Assembly (NCBI GenBank): GCA_003525885.1
Contig: DQIG01000138.1
Coordinates: 1,399 to 15,669, forward strand
DNA: 14,271 nucleotides
Reading direction: 5' to 3'
Source: Stenotrophomonas sp.
GTDB taxonomy: Bacteria > Pseudomonadota > Gammaproteobacteria > Xanthomonadales > Xanthomonadaceae
Numbering within the stretch: position 1 is the first letter of the stretch; each line of letters starts with the position of its first letter. Both the position numbers and the translations under genes were made by a program. This document shows, piece after piece, positions 1 through 8,297 of the stretch. The notes below the pieces were generated by a model, which had not been told where the DNA came from, made no database searches, and saw only the letters and a program-made list of their open reading frames with translations.

Positions 1-452
1 GCCAGGAACTGGCCCTTCTTGACGTTGATCGCACGGCCGGTTTTGGCCGCAGCAACGAGAAGGTCGGTCTGGCGCGACAGGAAGGCCGGGATTTGCAGGA
101 TATCGACGGTTTCGGCGACGATGCCGCACTGTTCTTCCGTGTGGATGTCGGTGAGAACCGGGAAGCCGTATTCCTTCTTCAGGTCGACAAAAACTTCCAT
201 GGCGGTTTCCAGACCGATGCCGCGCTTGCCGGCGATCGAGGTGCGGTTCGCCTTGTCGAAGGACGACTTGTAGACGAGGCCGATCCCAAGCTTCTTGCAG
301 AGTTCGACAAGCGTGCCGGCCATCATGAAGGCGTGGTCGCGGCTTTCCATCTGGCAGGGACCAGCGATCAGCGAGAGCTTTTTCGTGTTCGAGAAAGTGA
401 CCTTCGCCTCCCCCTCGCCAACGGTTACTTCAGGATTGGGAGAGACTGCCAT
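1..452 (-). CDS. kdsA: 2-dehydro-3-deoxyphosphooctonate aldolase (Kdo-8-phosphate synthase), N-terminal part
   Basis: KdsA condenses phosphoenolpyruvate with arabinose 5-phosphate to give Kdo-8-phosphate, the precursor of the Kdo sugar linking lipid A to the lipopolysaccharide core; it acts in the cytosol. About 150 N-terminal residues are visible before the gene runs off the window at base 1; the full protein is usually about 280 residues. Family signatures seen: IAGPCQMES (residues 29-37), YKSSFDKANR (61-70), LTDIHTEEQ (100-108), IPAFLSRQTDLL (121-132) and NVKKGQF near the edge, together the phosphosugar/PEP-binding TIM-barrel core. The ATG at 450-452 has a GAGGAAG ribosome-binding site 6 bases upstream. 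The glyoxalase-like gene ends only 17 bases upstream on the same strand, so the two are probably co-transcribed. Assignment to KdsA rather than the related DAHP synthases rests on the KSSFDKANR and FLSRQTD motifs. Confidence 0.95.
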   Translation of the reverse strand, partial: MAVSPNPEVTVGEGEAKVTFSNTKKLSLIAGPCQMESRDHAFMMAGTLVELCKKLGIGLVYKSSFDKANRTSIAGKRGIGLETAMEVFVDLKKEYGFPVLTDIHTEEQCGIVAETVDILQIPAFLSRQTDLLVAAAKTGRAINVKKGQFL

Positions 453-469
453 TTCAAACTTCCTCGTCG

Positions 470-1360
470 CTATTCTTCGAAGCCGAACAAGATGCCCTGG
501 CCCGGTGCCGCGGACACAAGCACGCGGCCGTCCCGGCGGATGAATGCGACGTCATTAGCAGCAAGGGTGATCTCTGTCACGGCAAGATCGGCGGTCTTGA
601 AAATCACCACGCGCGCATGCAGGTCGGGCGTAAAGGCCGGTGCCGCCGAATTGAATTCCGCAGACAGCGCGGCGCTCGAAAGGATGCGCACTTCGGCATT
701 GGCCGCTGCAAACCGCAGGGTGCCGGTTTCCGCTTCCTGCTCCGTCGGAGCTTCCGCCTCGGCCTCAAGCACGGTTGAAAACAGCTTTCCGAAGGTCGCC
801 GGTTCTTCGGCGGAAAAAACCACCTCGGCCAGACCTGTCACCGCATTGGCATGGTGCTCCAGATCTCCACGTTCGGAAGGGAAGGCTGCCAGCCGCTGAC
901 AGGCAAACAGAAAAGTATCGCCACCGGCTGCATCGGCAGCAAAGGCAAGGCGAAATTTTCCTTCGCTTTCCGCGCCATCCGGCATTTTCATCGGGCGGGA
1001 AAACTCCAGCATTGCGCCGGCGGAAAAGCCTTCCTCGACGAAACGGGCATGATCGGCGGGCGCGTCATCGGTGCCAACGACAACGGCAGAGAGGCCTTCG
1101 CGGCGGCGCACGCCACGGAAGGCGAGATCGCGTTCGGTGAAGACATTGCCGCGCTTGGCAGTGGTCGACGCCTGGCGGCGATTGGCGACCGCCAGCGGCT
1201 CCAGATAGGTGCCATCACCCAAAAATACGCAGGCATTGGAAGTGCCGAAAGGATGAAAGCCGTCCGGTGCAACGGTAAAGCCAAGCGCCGTCAGTCGCGC
1301 ACGCGCCTTTGCAAGTTCCACCACAGGCAGAACGAGATGGTCGATTGGCCTTTTACTCAC
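470..1360 (-). CDS. VOC-superfamily glyoxalase-like protein
   Basis: The predicted protein has about 296 residues and an N-terminal vicinal-oxygen-chelate fold: IDHLVLPVVELAKARARL, then GFTVAPDGFHPFGTSNACVF and a TYLEPL strand, the pattern of the Glyoxalase_3-type domain (PF13468) with a candidate metal-binding His at the start and a Glu in YLEPL. A weaker second module follows (FAADAAGG, then VTGLAEVVFSAEEP). The substrate cannot be read from sequence; VOC proteins include lyases, dioxygenases and resistance proteins. I prefer the GTG start at 1358-1360, because homology begins at SKRPIDHLV and a GGGGG lies 5 bases upstream. An in-frame ATG at 1397-1399 would add 13 residues (309 in total) without a recognisable ribosome-binding site. 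It sits 17 bases upstream of kdsA in the same direction and its promoter region is shared with divergent lexA. The role in the kdsA operon is unknown. Confidence 0.75.
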   Translation of the reverse strand: MSKRPIDHLVLPVVELAKARARLTALGFTVAPDGFHPFGTSNACVFLGDGTYLEPLAVANRRQASTTAKRGNVFTERDLAFRGVRRREGLSAVVVGTDDAPADHARFVEEGFSAGAMLEFSRPMKMPDGAESEGKFRLAFAADAAGGDTFLFACQRLAAFPSERGDLEHHANAVTGLAEVVFSAEEPATFGKLFSTVLEAEAEAPTEQEAETGTLRFAAANAEVRILSSAALSAEFNSAAPAFTPDLHARVVIFKTADLAVTEITLAANDVAFIRRDGRVLVSAAPGQGILFGFEE

Positions 1361-1484
1361 GATAACCCCCACAGTCTCGACGATGAGAACATTGGGCATC
1401 GCCGCACACTACGCAAGTACCTGCGGCATAAAGAATATGCCTCAATGCAAACAAATGAATGGATGCTTCACGAAAATTTAGTGA

Positions 1485-1512
1485 CTTGCGGAACACATAT
1501 GGAACATATAGT
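1485..1512 (+). promoter_or_regulatory. Predicted lexA promoter
   Basis: A -35-like CTTGCG (1485-1490) and a -10-like TATAGT (1507-1512) are separated by 16 bases, fitting alphaproteobacterial housekeeping promoters. Transcription would start near 1519, giving a leader of about 33 bases before the lexA ATG at 1552. The first SOS box fills the spacer, so bound LexA would block RNA polymerase directly. The elements were read by eye. Confidence 0.55.
1491..1505. promoter_or_regulatory. SOS box 1 (LexA operator, GAAC-N7-GAAC)
   Basis: GAAC at 1491-1494 and 1502-1505 are exactly seven bases apart. This is the reverse complement of GTTC-N7-GTTC, the direct-repeat LexA operator established for Alphaproteobacteria such as Rhizobium and Rhodobacter and different from the palindromic E. 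coli box. It lies between the -35 and -10 elements of lexA, as expected for autorepression. Confidence 0.85.
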
Positions 1513-1516
1513 GTCC

Positions 1517-1531
1517 GTTCCGTATTTGTTT
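1517..1531. promoter_or_regulatory. Probable second SOS box (GTTC-N7-GTTT)
   Basis: GTTC (1517-1520), seven bases, then GTTT (1528-1531) matches the alphaproteobacterial LexA operator except for the last base. It is in the opposite orientation to the first box, 11 bases downstream, and covers the predicted transcription start. It may be a weaker auxiliary operator. Confidence 0.5.
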
Positions 1532-1551
1532 CCGACTCTGAAGGTGCCGGT

Positions 1552-2280
1552 ATGCTCACACGCAAACAGCAGGAATTGCTTCTGTTCATTCACGAACGGA
1601 TGAAAGAGTCGGGCGTACCGCCCTCCTTCGACGAGATGAAGGATGCACTGGATCTCGCCTCGAAATCCGGCATCCACCGGCTGATCACGGCTCTCGAGGA
1701 ACGCGGCTTCATTCGCCGGCTTCCGAACCGCGCCCGTGCGCTCGAAGTGATCAAGCTGCCGGAAGCCTATGTCGCAAGCCTGCAGCCGCGCCGCGGTTTT
1801 TCGCCAAGCGTCATCGAAGGCAGCCTCGGCAAGCCGCAGCCGGTCGCCGCACCGCCGGCACCCGCCAAGCCCGTTGCCAATGACGACAGTTCGCAGGTCG
1901 GCCGCGTGCCGGTCATGGGCCGTATCGCCGCCGGCGTGCCGATCTCGGCCATCCAGAACAACACGCACGAGATTGTCGTGCCTGTCGAAATGCTCGGCTC
2001 CGGCGAACATTACGCGCTCGAGGTCAAGGGCGATTCGATGATCGAAGCCGGCATTTTCGATGGCGACACGGTCATCATCAAGAATGGCAGCACGGCCAAT
2101 CCGGGCGATATCGTCGTGGCGCTCGTCGATGACGAGGAAGCGACCCTCAAGCGTTTTCGTCGGCGCGGCGCATCGATCGCGCTCGAAGCCGCCAACCCGG
2201 CTTACGAGACCCGTATCTTTCCGCCGGACCGGATCAAGGTTCAGGGCAAGCTGGTCGGGCTGATCCGCAAGTATCATTGA
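1552..2280 (+). CDS. lexA: LexA SOS repressor / self-cleaving regulator
   Basis: LexA represses DNA-damage genes until RecA filaments stimulate its self-cleavage. The 242-residue protein starts MLTRKQQELLLFIHERM, the usual LexA start, with GAAGG 7 bases before the ATG; reading further upstream would run through the operator region. Seen in order: N-terminal winged helix-turn-helix (about 1-70, with PPSFDEM and SGIHRLITALEERGFI), a Pro/Ala-rich linker, then the S24-type peptidase domain. The cleavage site is Ala127-Gly128 in GRIAAGVP, the catalytic Ser162 lies in VKGDSMIEAG and Lys200 in ATLKRF, so all parts needed for self-cleavage are present. The length and long linker match rhizobial LexA and exceed the roughly 200 residues of the E. 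coli protein. Two SOS boxes lie just upstream. The convergent comEC gene ends 89 bases downstream. Confidence 0.96.
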   Translation: MLTRKQQELLLFIHERMKESGVPPSFDEMKDALDLASKSGIHRLITALEERGFIRRLPNRARALEVIKLPEAYVASLQPRRGFSPSVIEGSLGKPQPVAAPPAPAKPVANDDSSQVGRVPVMGRIAAGVPISAIQNNTHEIVVPVEMLGSGEHYALEVKGDSMIEAGIFDGDTVIIKNGSTANPGDIVVALVDDEEATLKRFRRRGASIALEAANPAYETRIFPPDRIKVQGKLVGLIRKYH

Positions 2281-2324
2281 GGTGGTAGCGGTTACGGCTG
2301 CTTTCGCCTCGAACTGACGATGTG

Positions 2325-2345
2325 CCAGGGCTTGGGAAGCCTTGG
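2325..2345. terminator. Hairpin between convergent lexA and comEC
   Basis: CCAGGGCTT (2325-2333), loop GGG, AAGCCTTGG (2337-2345) form a 9-bp stem with one G-U pair, 45 bases past the lexA stop and just beyond the comEC stop. No clear T-tract follows on the plus strand, so termination here is inferred from position and structure. Confidence 0.4.
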
Positions 2346-2369
2346 CGATATTGGAGCGGCTTCGCCAGA

Positions 2370-4931
2370 TCAGTGCAATCGGGCTCTGATCTCTTCGGGC
2401 AGATCGGGGTTAAAAGCCTTGCGTCGCCAATCGTAATAGCGATGGGCATTCCAGGCACGCATCCCGCCTTTGCCGTCTTCCGCCATGGCGGCATGGAATT
2501 TCCAGTTTTCGGGTCGTGCCGATCCATTTAAAAATACTTCGAGGGCGCCGGTTCGTCGAAGCGTGGCGCCATTGAGCATCGTGGCGCCGGAGCGGCAGTT
2601 TTCGAAACGCGCCGTTGGCGCGATCACCAGCCCGGCGACATCGCAGGCGGCGCCGGCGTAACGGCCGTCCTCCACGACAGCGATGACCATGCCTTCGGCA
2701 GATCGGGTCACGCACCACAAACCTCGCATACAGTCGAAACGTCCCTCAGGCGCTGCGGCAATAGCCTCGCCTGCGCTTTCGATTTCGTCAGGCGTCAGGT
2801 TTTGGCGCTTTTGCCGGCCATCTGCCGGCATATCACCGGCCGGAGACTTCTTCTGGAAGACAGTAGGGCTTTGAACGAGAGCCGGCGCTATCGGCTCATC
2901 GAGCACAAGCGCTCGTTTCCACTGGTCATAGATGAAGCTCGGTGGGCGGCTGCGATTGGTGGCCACAGTGCTTGCCTCAATCAAGGCCACCAGCGTCCCG
3001 TCCTCCGACACCAGAAGATCCGCCAATGGCTTTGAACGCTCGCTCCAGCTCAGCAAGAGAGCCGAAGCCAGAAGCGGCAGGCCGACCAGTCGCAGGCGGG
3101 TGCGCAGCAGTGTCAGGATAACGAATCCGGCTGAGGCGAGCGCGAGAAACCAGGCATGCTGGCGGCCGATGGCAACATCCCCTCCCCAGCTCGCCACGTG
3201 TTTAGCAATCGTGATGACGAGATCGAGGCCCCAGCCCATCGCCGCCAGAAAAGGCCAATCGAGGCCGAAGGGCATGAGCAGCATGCCAAGCAATGCCGCC
3301 GGCATGACGACGAAGGAGATGAGCGGCATGGCGGCGAGATTGGCAGCGAGGCCATAGGTGGCGAGGCGATGAAAATGCTCTACGGAATAGATCGCCGTGG
3401 ACGTGCTGCCGATCATCGATGTCGCGGTAATGCCGGCGATAAAACTCGCAGAGACGACAAGCGGTCGCCAGACCAGATGGCGCAGCCCACGCGGGTCGGC
3501 ATTATCGCGATCCGGTTTTCTTTTCCAGGCTGCATAACCGGCAACCAATGCGGCCGTGGCGGCAAAGGACATCTGGAAACTCGGGCCCAGAATTTCGGAA
3601 GGGGAAAGCACCAGAATAATCAGCGCGGAGATCGCGACATTGCGCAGGCTGATCGAGGCCCGATCAAACAGGACGGCGATCAGGATCACGGCCATCATCA
3701 CATAGGCGCGTTCGGCCGAAACACCGAAACCGGAGATCAGATAATAGGCGGTGACCATCAGGAGCGCACCGAAGGCCGCCAGCTTCTTGACCGGAAAAGC
3801 CTGACCGAATCCAGGAAAGAGTGCGAGCAAGGTGCGCAGGCCGATAAAGAAGATGCCGGCCGCCAGCGCCATGTTCAGGCCGGAGATGGCGACGATATGA
3901 GCAAGGCCGGAAAGTCTGAGCGCCTCGGTGGTTTCCTTGGAGATAGCGCGCCGCTCATCGGTGACGATTGCCGCGGCAAAGGCGCCGGCATCGCCAGGCA
4001 CGGTTTCGCGGATGCGCGTGCCGATCTCGCTCCGCAATGAGAAGAGCCAGGTTTCGATTGCCTCGGGCCAATCGGTGGTGGCCGCTCCCGAAGCTTCCAG
4101 CCTTGGCGTGCCATAAAAGAAGCCGATCGCGCCGATGCCATCGAAATAGGCGGAGAAGGCAAAATCGTTCAGCCCGGGCAGCGCCGGGCCGGAGGGTGGC
4201 GAGAGCCTCGCCTTGCCGCTGATCCGGTCACCCGCCAGAAACGCGACCTGCCTGCCCCGCACCAGAAGCGATACGCGCTCGGGCGCGCGGGCCAACCTGG
4301 GTGAAGCGGTCTGCTCGATACGCAGAAGATAACGCCAGCGCCCTTCCGCATCGACTTCGCGCCGGTCGATGACGCCCGTGACCTCCGTCGTCACCGGAGA
4401 ATCGAGGATGACGGTCGCATGCCGCCAGGTCTCCAGCTGGGCTAGGATCATGCCGATCGAGAACAACAAGGCGGCGGACCAGATGTGACCGGCCGCTCCA
4501 TGCCGGTGGCGGGTCAGGCAGGCCGCAACGCTGGTGACGACGAGGAAAAAGACGAGCGTCCAGAAAGGCGGATCCCGCGGCAGGGAAAACCATGTGATGG
4601 CGCCGGTGCCGACCAGGACCGGCACGAAGAGGAAGACATGGCCATAGGCCTTCTCTTCTCCGGCAAGAAGCCGAAGCGTCGCCGGCAGGCGGCGAACATC
4701 AAGCCTCAACCTTCGGCCGAGCCAGCCTTTATTGCGCCGGCTGGATCGCGCGGAACGAGAGCCGGTGCCGAATCGTGGCCTGACGATGGCGGGTTGGGTG
4801 GTTTCGGCATCCGCTCGTTCGACCGCATCAACCGATGAGTCGCGTGCCCCCGCAAGCCCAATTCGTGCCCCGCGAGCAAATGCCGCGGCTTCCGCCTTTT
4901 CCGTCACTGAAAATGTCGGCTCCGTCGACAT
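2370..4931 (-). CDS. comEC: ComEC/Rec2-family membrane protein without nuclease domain
   Basis: ComEC forms the inner-membrane channel that carries single-stranded DNA into the cytosol in competent bacteria. The predicted protein has 853 residues. Residues 1-95 are a hydrophilic, Arg-rich leader. Two or three membrane segments follow (about 97-165), then a soluble OB/DUF4131-like region (about 175-275) and the competence domain with its signature SGLAHIVAISGLNMAL (341-356) and SFQMSFAA (451-458), and several more membrane helices to about residue 640. The C-terminal 200 residues are hydrophilic, but the HxHxDH signature of the metallo-beta-lactamase domain is absent, so no nuclease activity is expected from this protein. 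Such degenerate C-termini are, to my knowledge, common in rhizobial homologues. The ATG at 4931 has GGAG about 12 bases upstream, which is long, so the start could be internal. No other competence genes are in the window; the physiological role is uncertain. Confidence 0.88.
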   Translation of the reverse strand: MSTEPTFSVTEKAEAAAFARGARIGLAGARDSSVDAVERADAETTQPAIVRPRFGTGSRSARSSRRNKGWLGRRLRLDVRRLPATLRLLAGEEKAYGHVFLFVPVLVGTGAITWFSLPRDPPFWTLVFFLVVTSVAACLTRHRHGAAGHIWSAALLFSIGMILAQLETWRHATVILDSPVTTEVTGVIDRREVDAEGRWRYLLRIEQTASPRLARAPERVSLLVRGRQVAFLAGDRISGKARLSPPSGPALPGLNDFAFSAYFDGIGAIGFFYGTPRLEASGAATTDWPEAIETWLFSLRSEIGTRIRETVPGDAGAFAAAIVTDERRAISKETTEALRLSGLAHIVAISGLNMALAAGIFFIGLRTLLALFPGFGQAFPVKKLAAFGALLMVTAYYLISGFGVSAERAYVMMAVILIAVLFDRASISLRNVAISALIILVLSPSEILGPSFQMSFAATAALVAGYAAWKRKPDRDNADPRGLRHLVWRPLVVSASFIAGITATSMIGSTSTAIYSVEHFHRLATYGLAANLAAMPLISFVVMPAALLGMLLMPFGLDWPFLAAMGWGLDLVITIAKHVASWGGDVAIGRQHAWFLALASAGFVILTLLRTRLRLVGLPLLASALLLSWSERSKPLADLLVSEDGTLVALIEASTVATNRSRPPSFIYDQWKRALVLDEPIAPALVQSPTVFQKKSPAGDMPADGRQKRQNLTPDEIESAGEAIAAAPEGRFDCMRGLWCVTRSAEGMVIAVVEDGRYAGAACDVAGLVIAPTARFENCRSGATMLNGATLRRTGALEVFLNGSARPENWKFHAAMAEDGKGGMRAWNAHRYYDWRRKAFNPDLPEEIRARLH

Positions 4932-5122
4932 GCAGGCACGGTCTCCAGAAACGCCCGATCATGGGCGGATCTCAACCTGAGCGATTATCACAACTGCGTC
5001 AACTGCCTTAGAAGCCTTGGAATTTCCGGTTTTGCATTCGCTGCTGCAACAGCAGGTTGGACAATTTTCAGTCACCATATGCCCATTATTTTTTCGCGGT
5101 GCACAAAATGCCGCAGGGACAG

Positions 5123-5150
5123 CTTGGCATCAGCTTTCGGATCATATAGC
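5123..5150 (+). promoter_or_regulatory. Possible gltA promoter
   Basis: CTTGGC (5123-5128) and TATAGC (5145-5150) are 16 bases apart, resembling the alphaproteobacterial CTTGAC / TATA pattern. A start near 5157 would give a leader of about 60 bases before the gltA ATG. The rest of the comEC-gltA gap (4932-5217, 286 bases) is AT-richer and shows no gene or clear operator to me. Confidence 0.4.
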
Positions 5151-5217
5151 TACTTCGGACGCTTAACTCTTATGGCCCTTTAGGGGCGCCATGCCGCCAA
5201 CAGGTTGGAGGATCAGA

Positions 5218-6501
<1,284 letters not shown>

Positions 6502-6524
6502 GCGCTTCCGGCGTCGGAACAGGG

Positions 6525-6556
6525 AAAGGCCCCGCGAGAGCGGGGCCTTTTCTTTT
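6525..6556 (+). terminator. Rho-independent terminator of gltA
   Basis: A perfect 11-bp stem, AAAGGCCCCGC (6525-6535) and GCGGGGCCTTT (6540-6550), with a GAGA tetraloop is followed by TCTTTT. It lies 24 bases after the gltA stop. The stem's A-rich left arm means it could also serve the minus-strand AraC-type gene that ends at 6562. Confidence 0.92.
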
Positions 6557-6561
6557 GCCGC

Positions 6562-7623
6562 CTACCCCGCCTTGTGGTCGCGGGGACTGGAGCCGGTCCA
6601 CCGCTTGAAGGCCCTCGAGAAAGCGCTAGGGTCGGAGAAGCCCACCAGATAGGCCGTCTCGTTCACCGACACCTTGCGACCGCCCAGATAGTGCAGCGCC
6701 ATGCGCCGGCGCAGGTCGTCGACCAGGGTCTCGTAACCCACGCCCTCGTCCTTGAGCTTGCGGTAGAGCGAAGCGCGGCTGAGGCCCAGTTCACGGGCCA
6801 CCTTCACCATGGCCACGTCGCCCTTGTGCAGTACGGGCAACAGCAGGTTCTCCACCCGCCCGCGCGTGGTCTTGGCGCTCTCCAGGGTCTTCAGCAGCTT
6901 GTCGGCATGCTCGCTGAGCACGCCGAACGCATAACGGCTGGGATTGTGCAGCGGGATCGCCAGCCACGACACGTCGATCATGATGGCGTTGCGGTCGCTG
7001 CCGAATGTGACCGGCGCGCCCAGCACCTTCTCGTATTCGTCGGCATAGGGCGGCGCGGCGTGGGTGAAGTGCACGGCCTTGGCGAACGGCGCATCGGGGA
7101 AGTGTCGGCGGGTCTCGGAGATGAAGCGCGACCAGGTGCCCTCGGTCATCTCGGGAAAGCTGTTCGGATCGGCCCGCATATCGGTGAGCCACAGCTCGCC
7201 GTCATGCGGGGCCAGCTGGAAACGGCCGCCGGCCACGGGCACATCGACCTCGGCCACCAGCCGGCCATAGCGATTGAGCTCCATCAGCGCCTCGCCCATC
7301 GTCGGCGCGGCGTAGCAGATGAGGCCCACGACCGAGATGTCCTTGAAGTCCTGCCGCGCCCCCAGGTGCAGGGCCAGGGCCGGTTCGCCGCACAGCGCCT
7401 TGGCCGCGCCCATCAGGGCCTGGTAGTCGGCCAGCGGGATCCGCGCGTCGGGATCGACGAGGTCGACGACGGAAATCCCCGAGCGCTCGGCCAGGGCGCC
7501 GGCGTCGGCGCCGCGCGACAGGGCGTAGTGCAGCAGATTGGCGGCGTAGCCCGCCGAAACCGTGGGAACAGCCGTACTCAAGCGCTGAACTCCAAAGTCA
7601 TGTTTTCTGATCCCCAGCGTCAT
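6562..7623 (-). CDS. AraC-family transcriptional regulator (OruR/ArgR-like architecture)
   Basis: The predicted DNA-binding regulator has 353 residues. Residues about 25-215 match the arabinose-binding-like ligand domain (PF12625) found in OruR-type regulators, with LADYQALMGAAKAL, HLGARQDFKDISVVGLIC and AFGVLSEHADKLLKTL. Residues about 255-350 form the paired AraC helix-turn-helix: VAMVKVARELGLSRASLYRK, then VSVNETAYLVGFSDPSAFSR and AFKRWTGSSPRDHK. This architecture usually goes with activators of nearby catabolic or membrane genes; the inducer cannot be inferred. The ATG at 7621-7623 is the longest start; MTLGIRKHDF is poorly conserved, so a later start is possible. It is divergent from the DUF2306 gene with about 55 bases between the proposed starts, so the two may share an operator, and it ends 12 bases beyond the gltA terminator stem. 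High-GC codon use matches the downstream part of gltA. Confidence 0.88.
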   Translation of the reverse strand: MTLGIRKHDFGVQRLSTAVPTVSAGYAANLLHYALSRGADAGALAERSGISVVDLVDPDARIPLADYQALMGAAKALCGEPALALHLGARQDFKDISVVGLICYAAPTMGEALMELNRYGRLVAEVDVPVAGGRFQLAPHDGELWLTDMRADPNSFPEMTEGTWSRFISETRRHFPDAPFAKAVHFTHAAPPYADEYEKVLGAPVTFGSDRNAIMIDVSWLAIPLHNPSRYAFGVLSEHADKLLKTLESAKTTRGRVENLLLPVLHKGDVAMVKVARELGLSRASLYRKLKDEGVGYETLVDDLRRRMALHYLGGRKVSVNETAYLVGFSDPSAFSRAFKRWTGSSPRDHKAG

Positions 7624-7678
7624 GGGCGTTCGAGCCTTAGCGCGTTATCGCCTGCCCGCAAGCCTCATGGGGATGACG

Positions 7679-8143
7679 ATGACCGCCACGCTCACGACCA
7701 CCCGCGCCGCGCCCGCCGTCAAGGCCGACAGGGTCCTGGGGGCCTCGGTCGCGACCTGGTTCGTCACCGCCGCGATCGGCCAGGCGCTGTTCGCCGCCTA
7801 CGTGGCGATGTTTTACGGCGGGGCGGCGCTGAGCGGGAACTTCCTGAAGTGGAACGACGTGCTGGTGGGCGGCTACGTACGCGGCGGAACCGTCGGCAAC
7901 GCTGTCCTGGCCGTCCACCTGCTGCTGGCCTTCGTGATCACCGTGGGCGGGCCCCTGCAGCTGATCCCCGCCCTGCGCGCCCGCGCTCTGCCCTTCCATC
8001 GCTGGAACGGGCGCGTCTACATGATCACCGCCTTCGTGGTCAGTCTGGCGGGCATCTATGCGGTGTGGACCCGGGGAACGGCTGGCGGCCTGGCCATGCG
8101 GGCCGGCATCAGCCTGAACGGCCTGCTGATCGTGGTCGCCGCT
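7679..8143 (+). pseudogene. DUF2306 membrane protein, truncated at its 3' end
   Basis: Residues 1-155 of an integral membrane protein with DUF2306 features are visible: helices at about 23-46, 72-95, 115-130 and 142-155, His80 in the second, and the characteristic HRWNGRVYM (107-115) before the third. The function of DUF2306 proteins is not established. ATGs at 7667, 7673 and 7679 are all possible; GGGG lies 6 bases before 7679. After VVAA (ending at 8143) the expected final helices and C-terminal arginine-rich segment are missing. The frame instead runs through DRTWFPEQKD and other hydrophilic residues to a TGA at 8272. The break coincides with a GATC at 8144. The gene is divergent from the AraC-type regulator, its probable controller. 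I treat it as a fragment created by a junction, since a naturally shorter protein would not lose core helices this way. Confidence 0.75.
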
Positions 8144-8269
8144 GATCGCACCTGGTTCCCGGAACAGAAAGACCTGCCGAACGCGCAAGGGCTTCTGCTG
8201 CGCGTAGGTGACGTCGCCGGCGGCGGCGAGCTCCGCGACGATGCCTTGGGCTGGCAGGTCGTCTCGATC
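8144..8269. other. Orphan fragment between two GATC sites
   Basis: This stretch of about 126 bases belongs neither to the DUF2306 gene nor clearly to the region beyond. It begins and ends exactly at GATC (8144-8147 and 8266-8269). On the minus strand one frame is stop-free, mostly G/C-ending and protein-like (for example LPAQGIVAELAAAGDVTY and PLRVRQVFLFREP); the other frames look random or contain stops. It may be an internal piece of an unrelated gene. I do not recognise the protein. Confidence 0.45.
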
Positions 8270-8297
8270 TGACCTGTCGTTCCAGATACCACGCGCG

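Noticed and set aside
1468..2277. A minus-strand open frame covering lexA
   Set aside because: lexA on the plus strand has every family motif plus its operators; the antisense frame has no recognisable features.
5057..5089. TTGGAC with ATTATT as an alternative gltA promoter
   Set aside because: The spacing is over 20 bases, too long for a housekeeping promoter.
6574..8145. A 523-codon plus-strand open frame opposite the AraC-type gene
   Set aside because: It is the antisense of a well-supported regulator, His/Arg/Gln-rich and without domain-like blocks; high-GC DNA makes long shadow frames.
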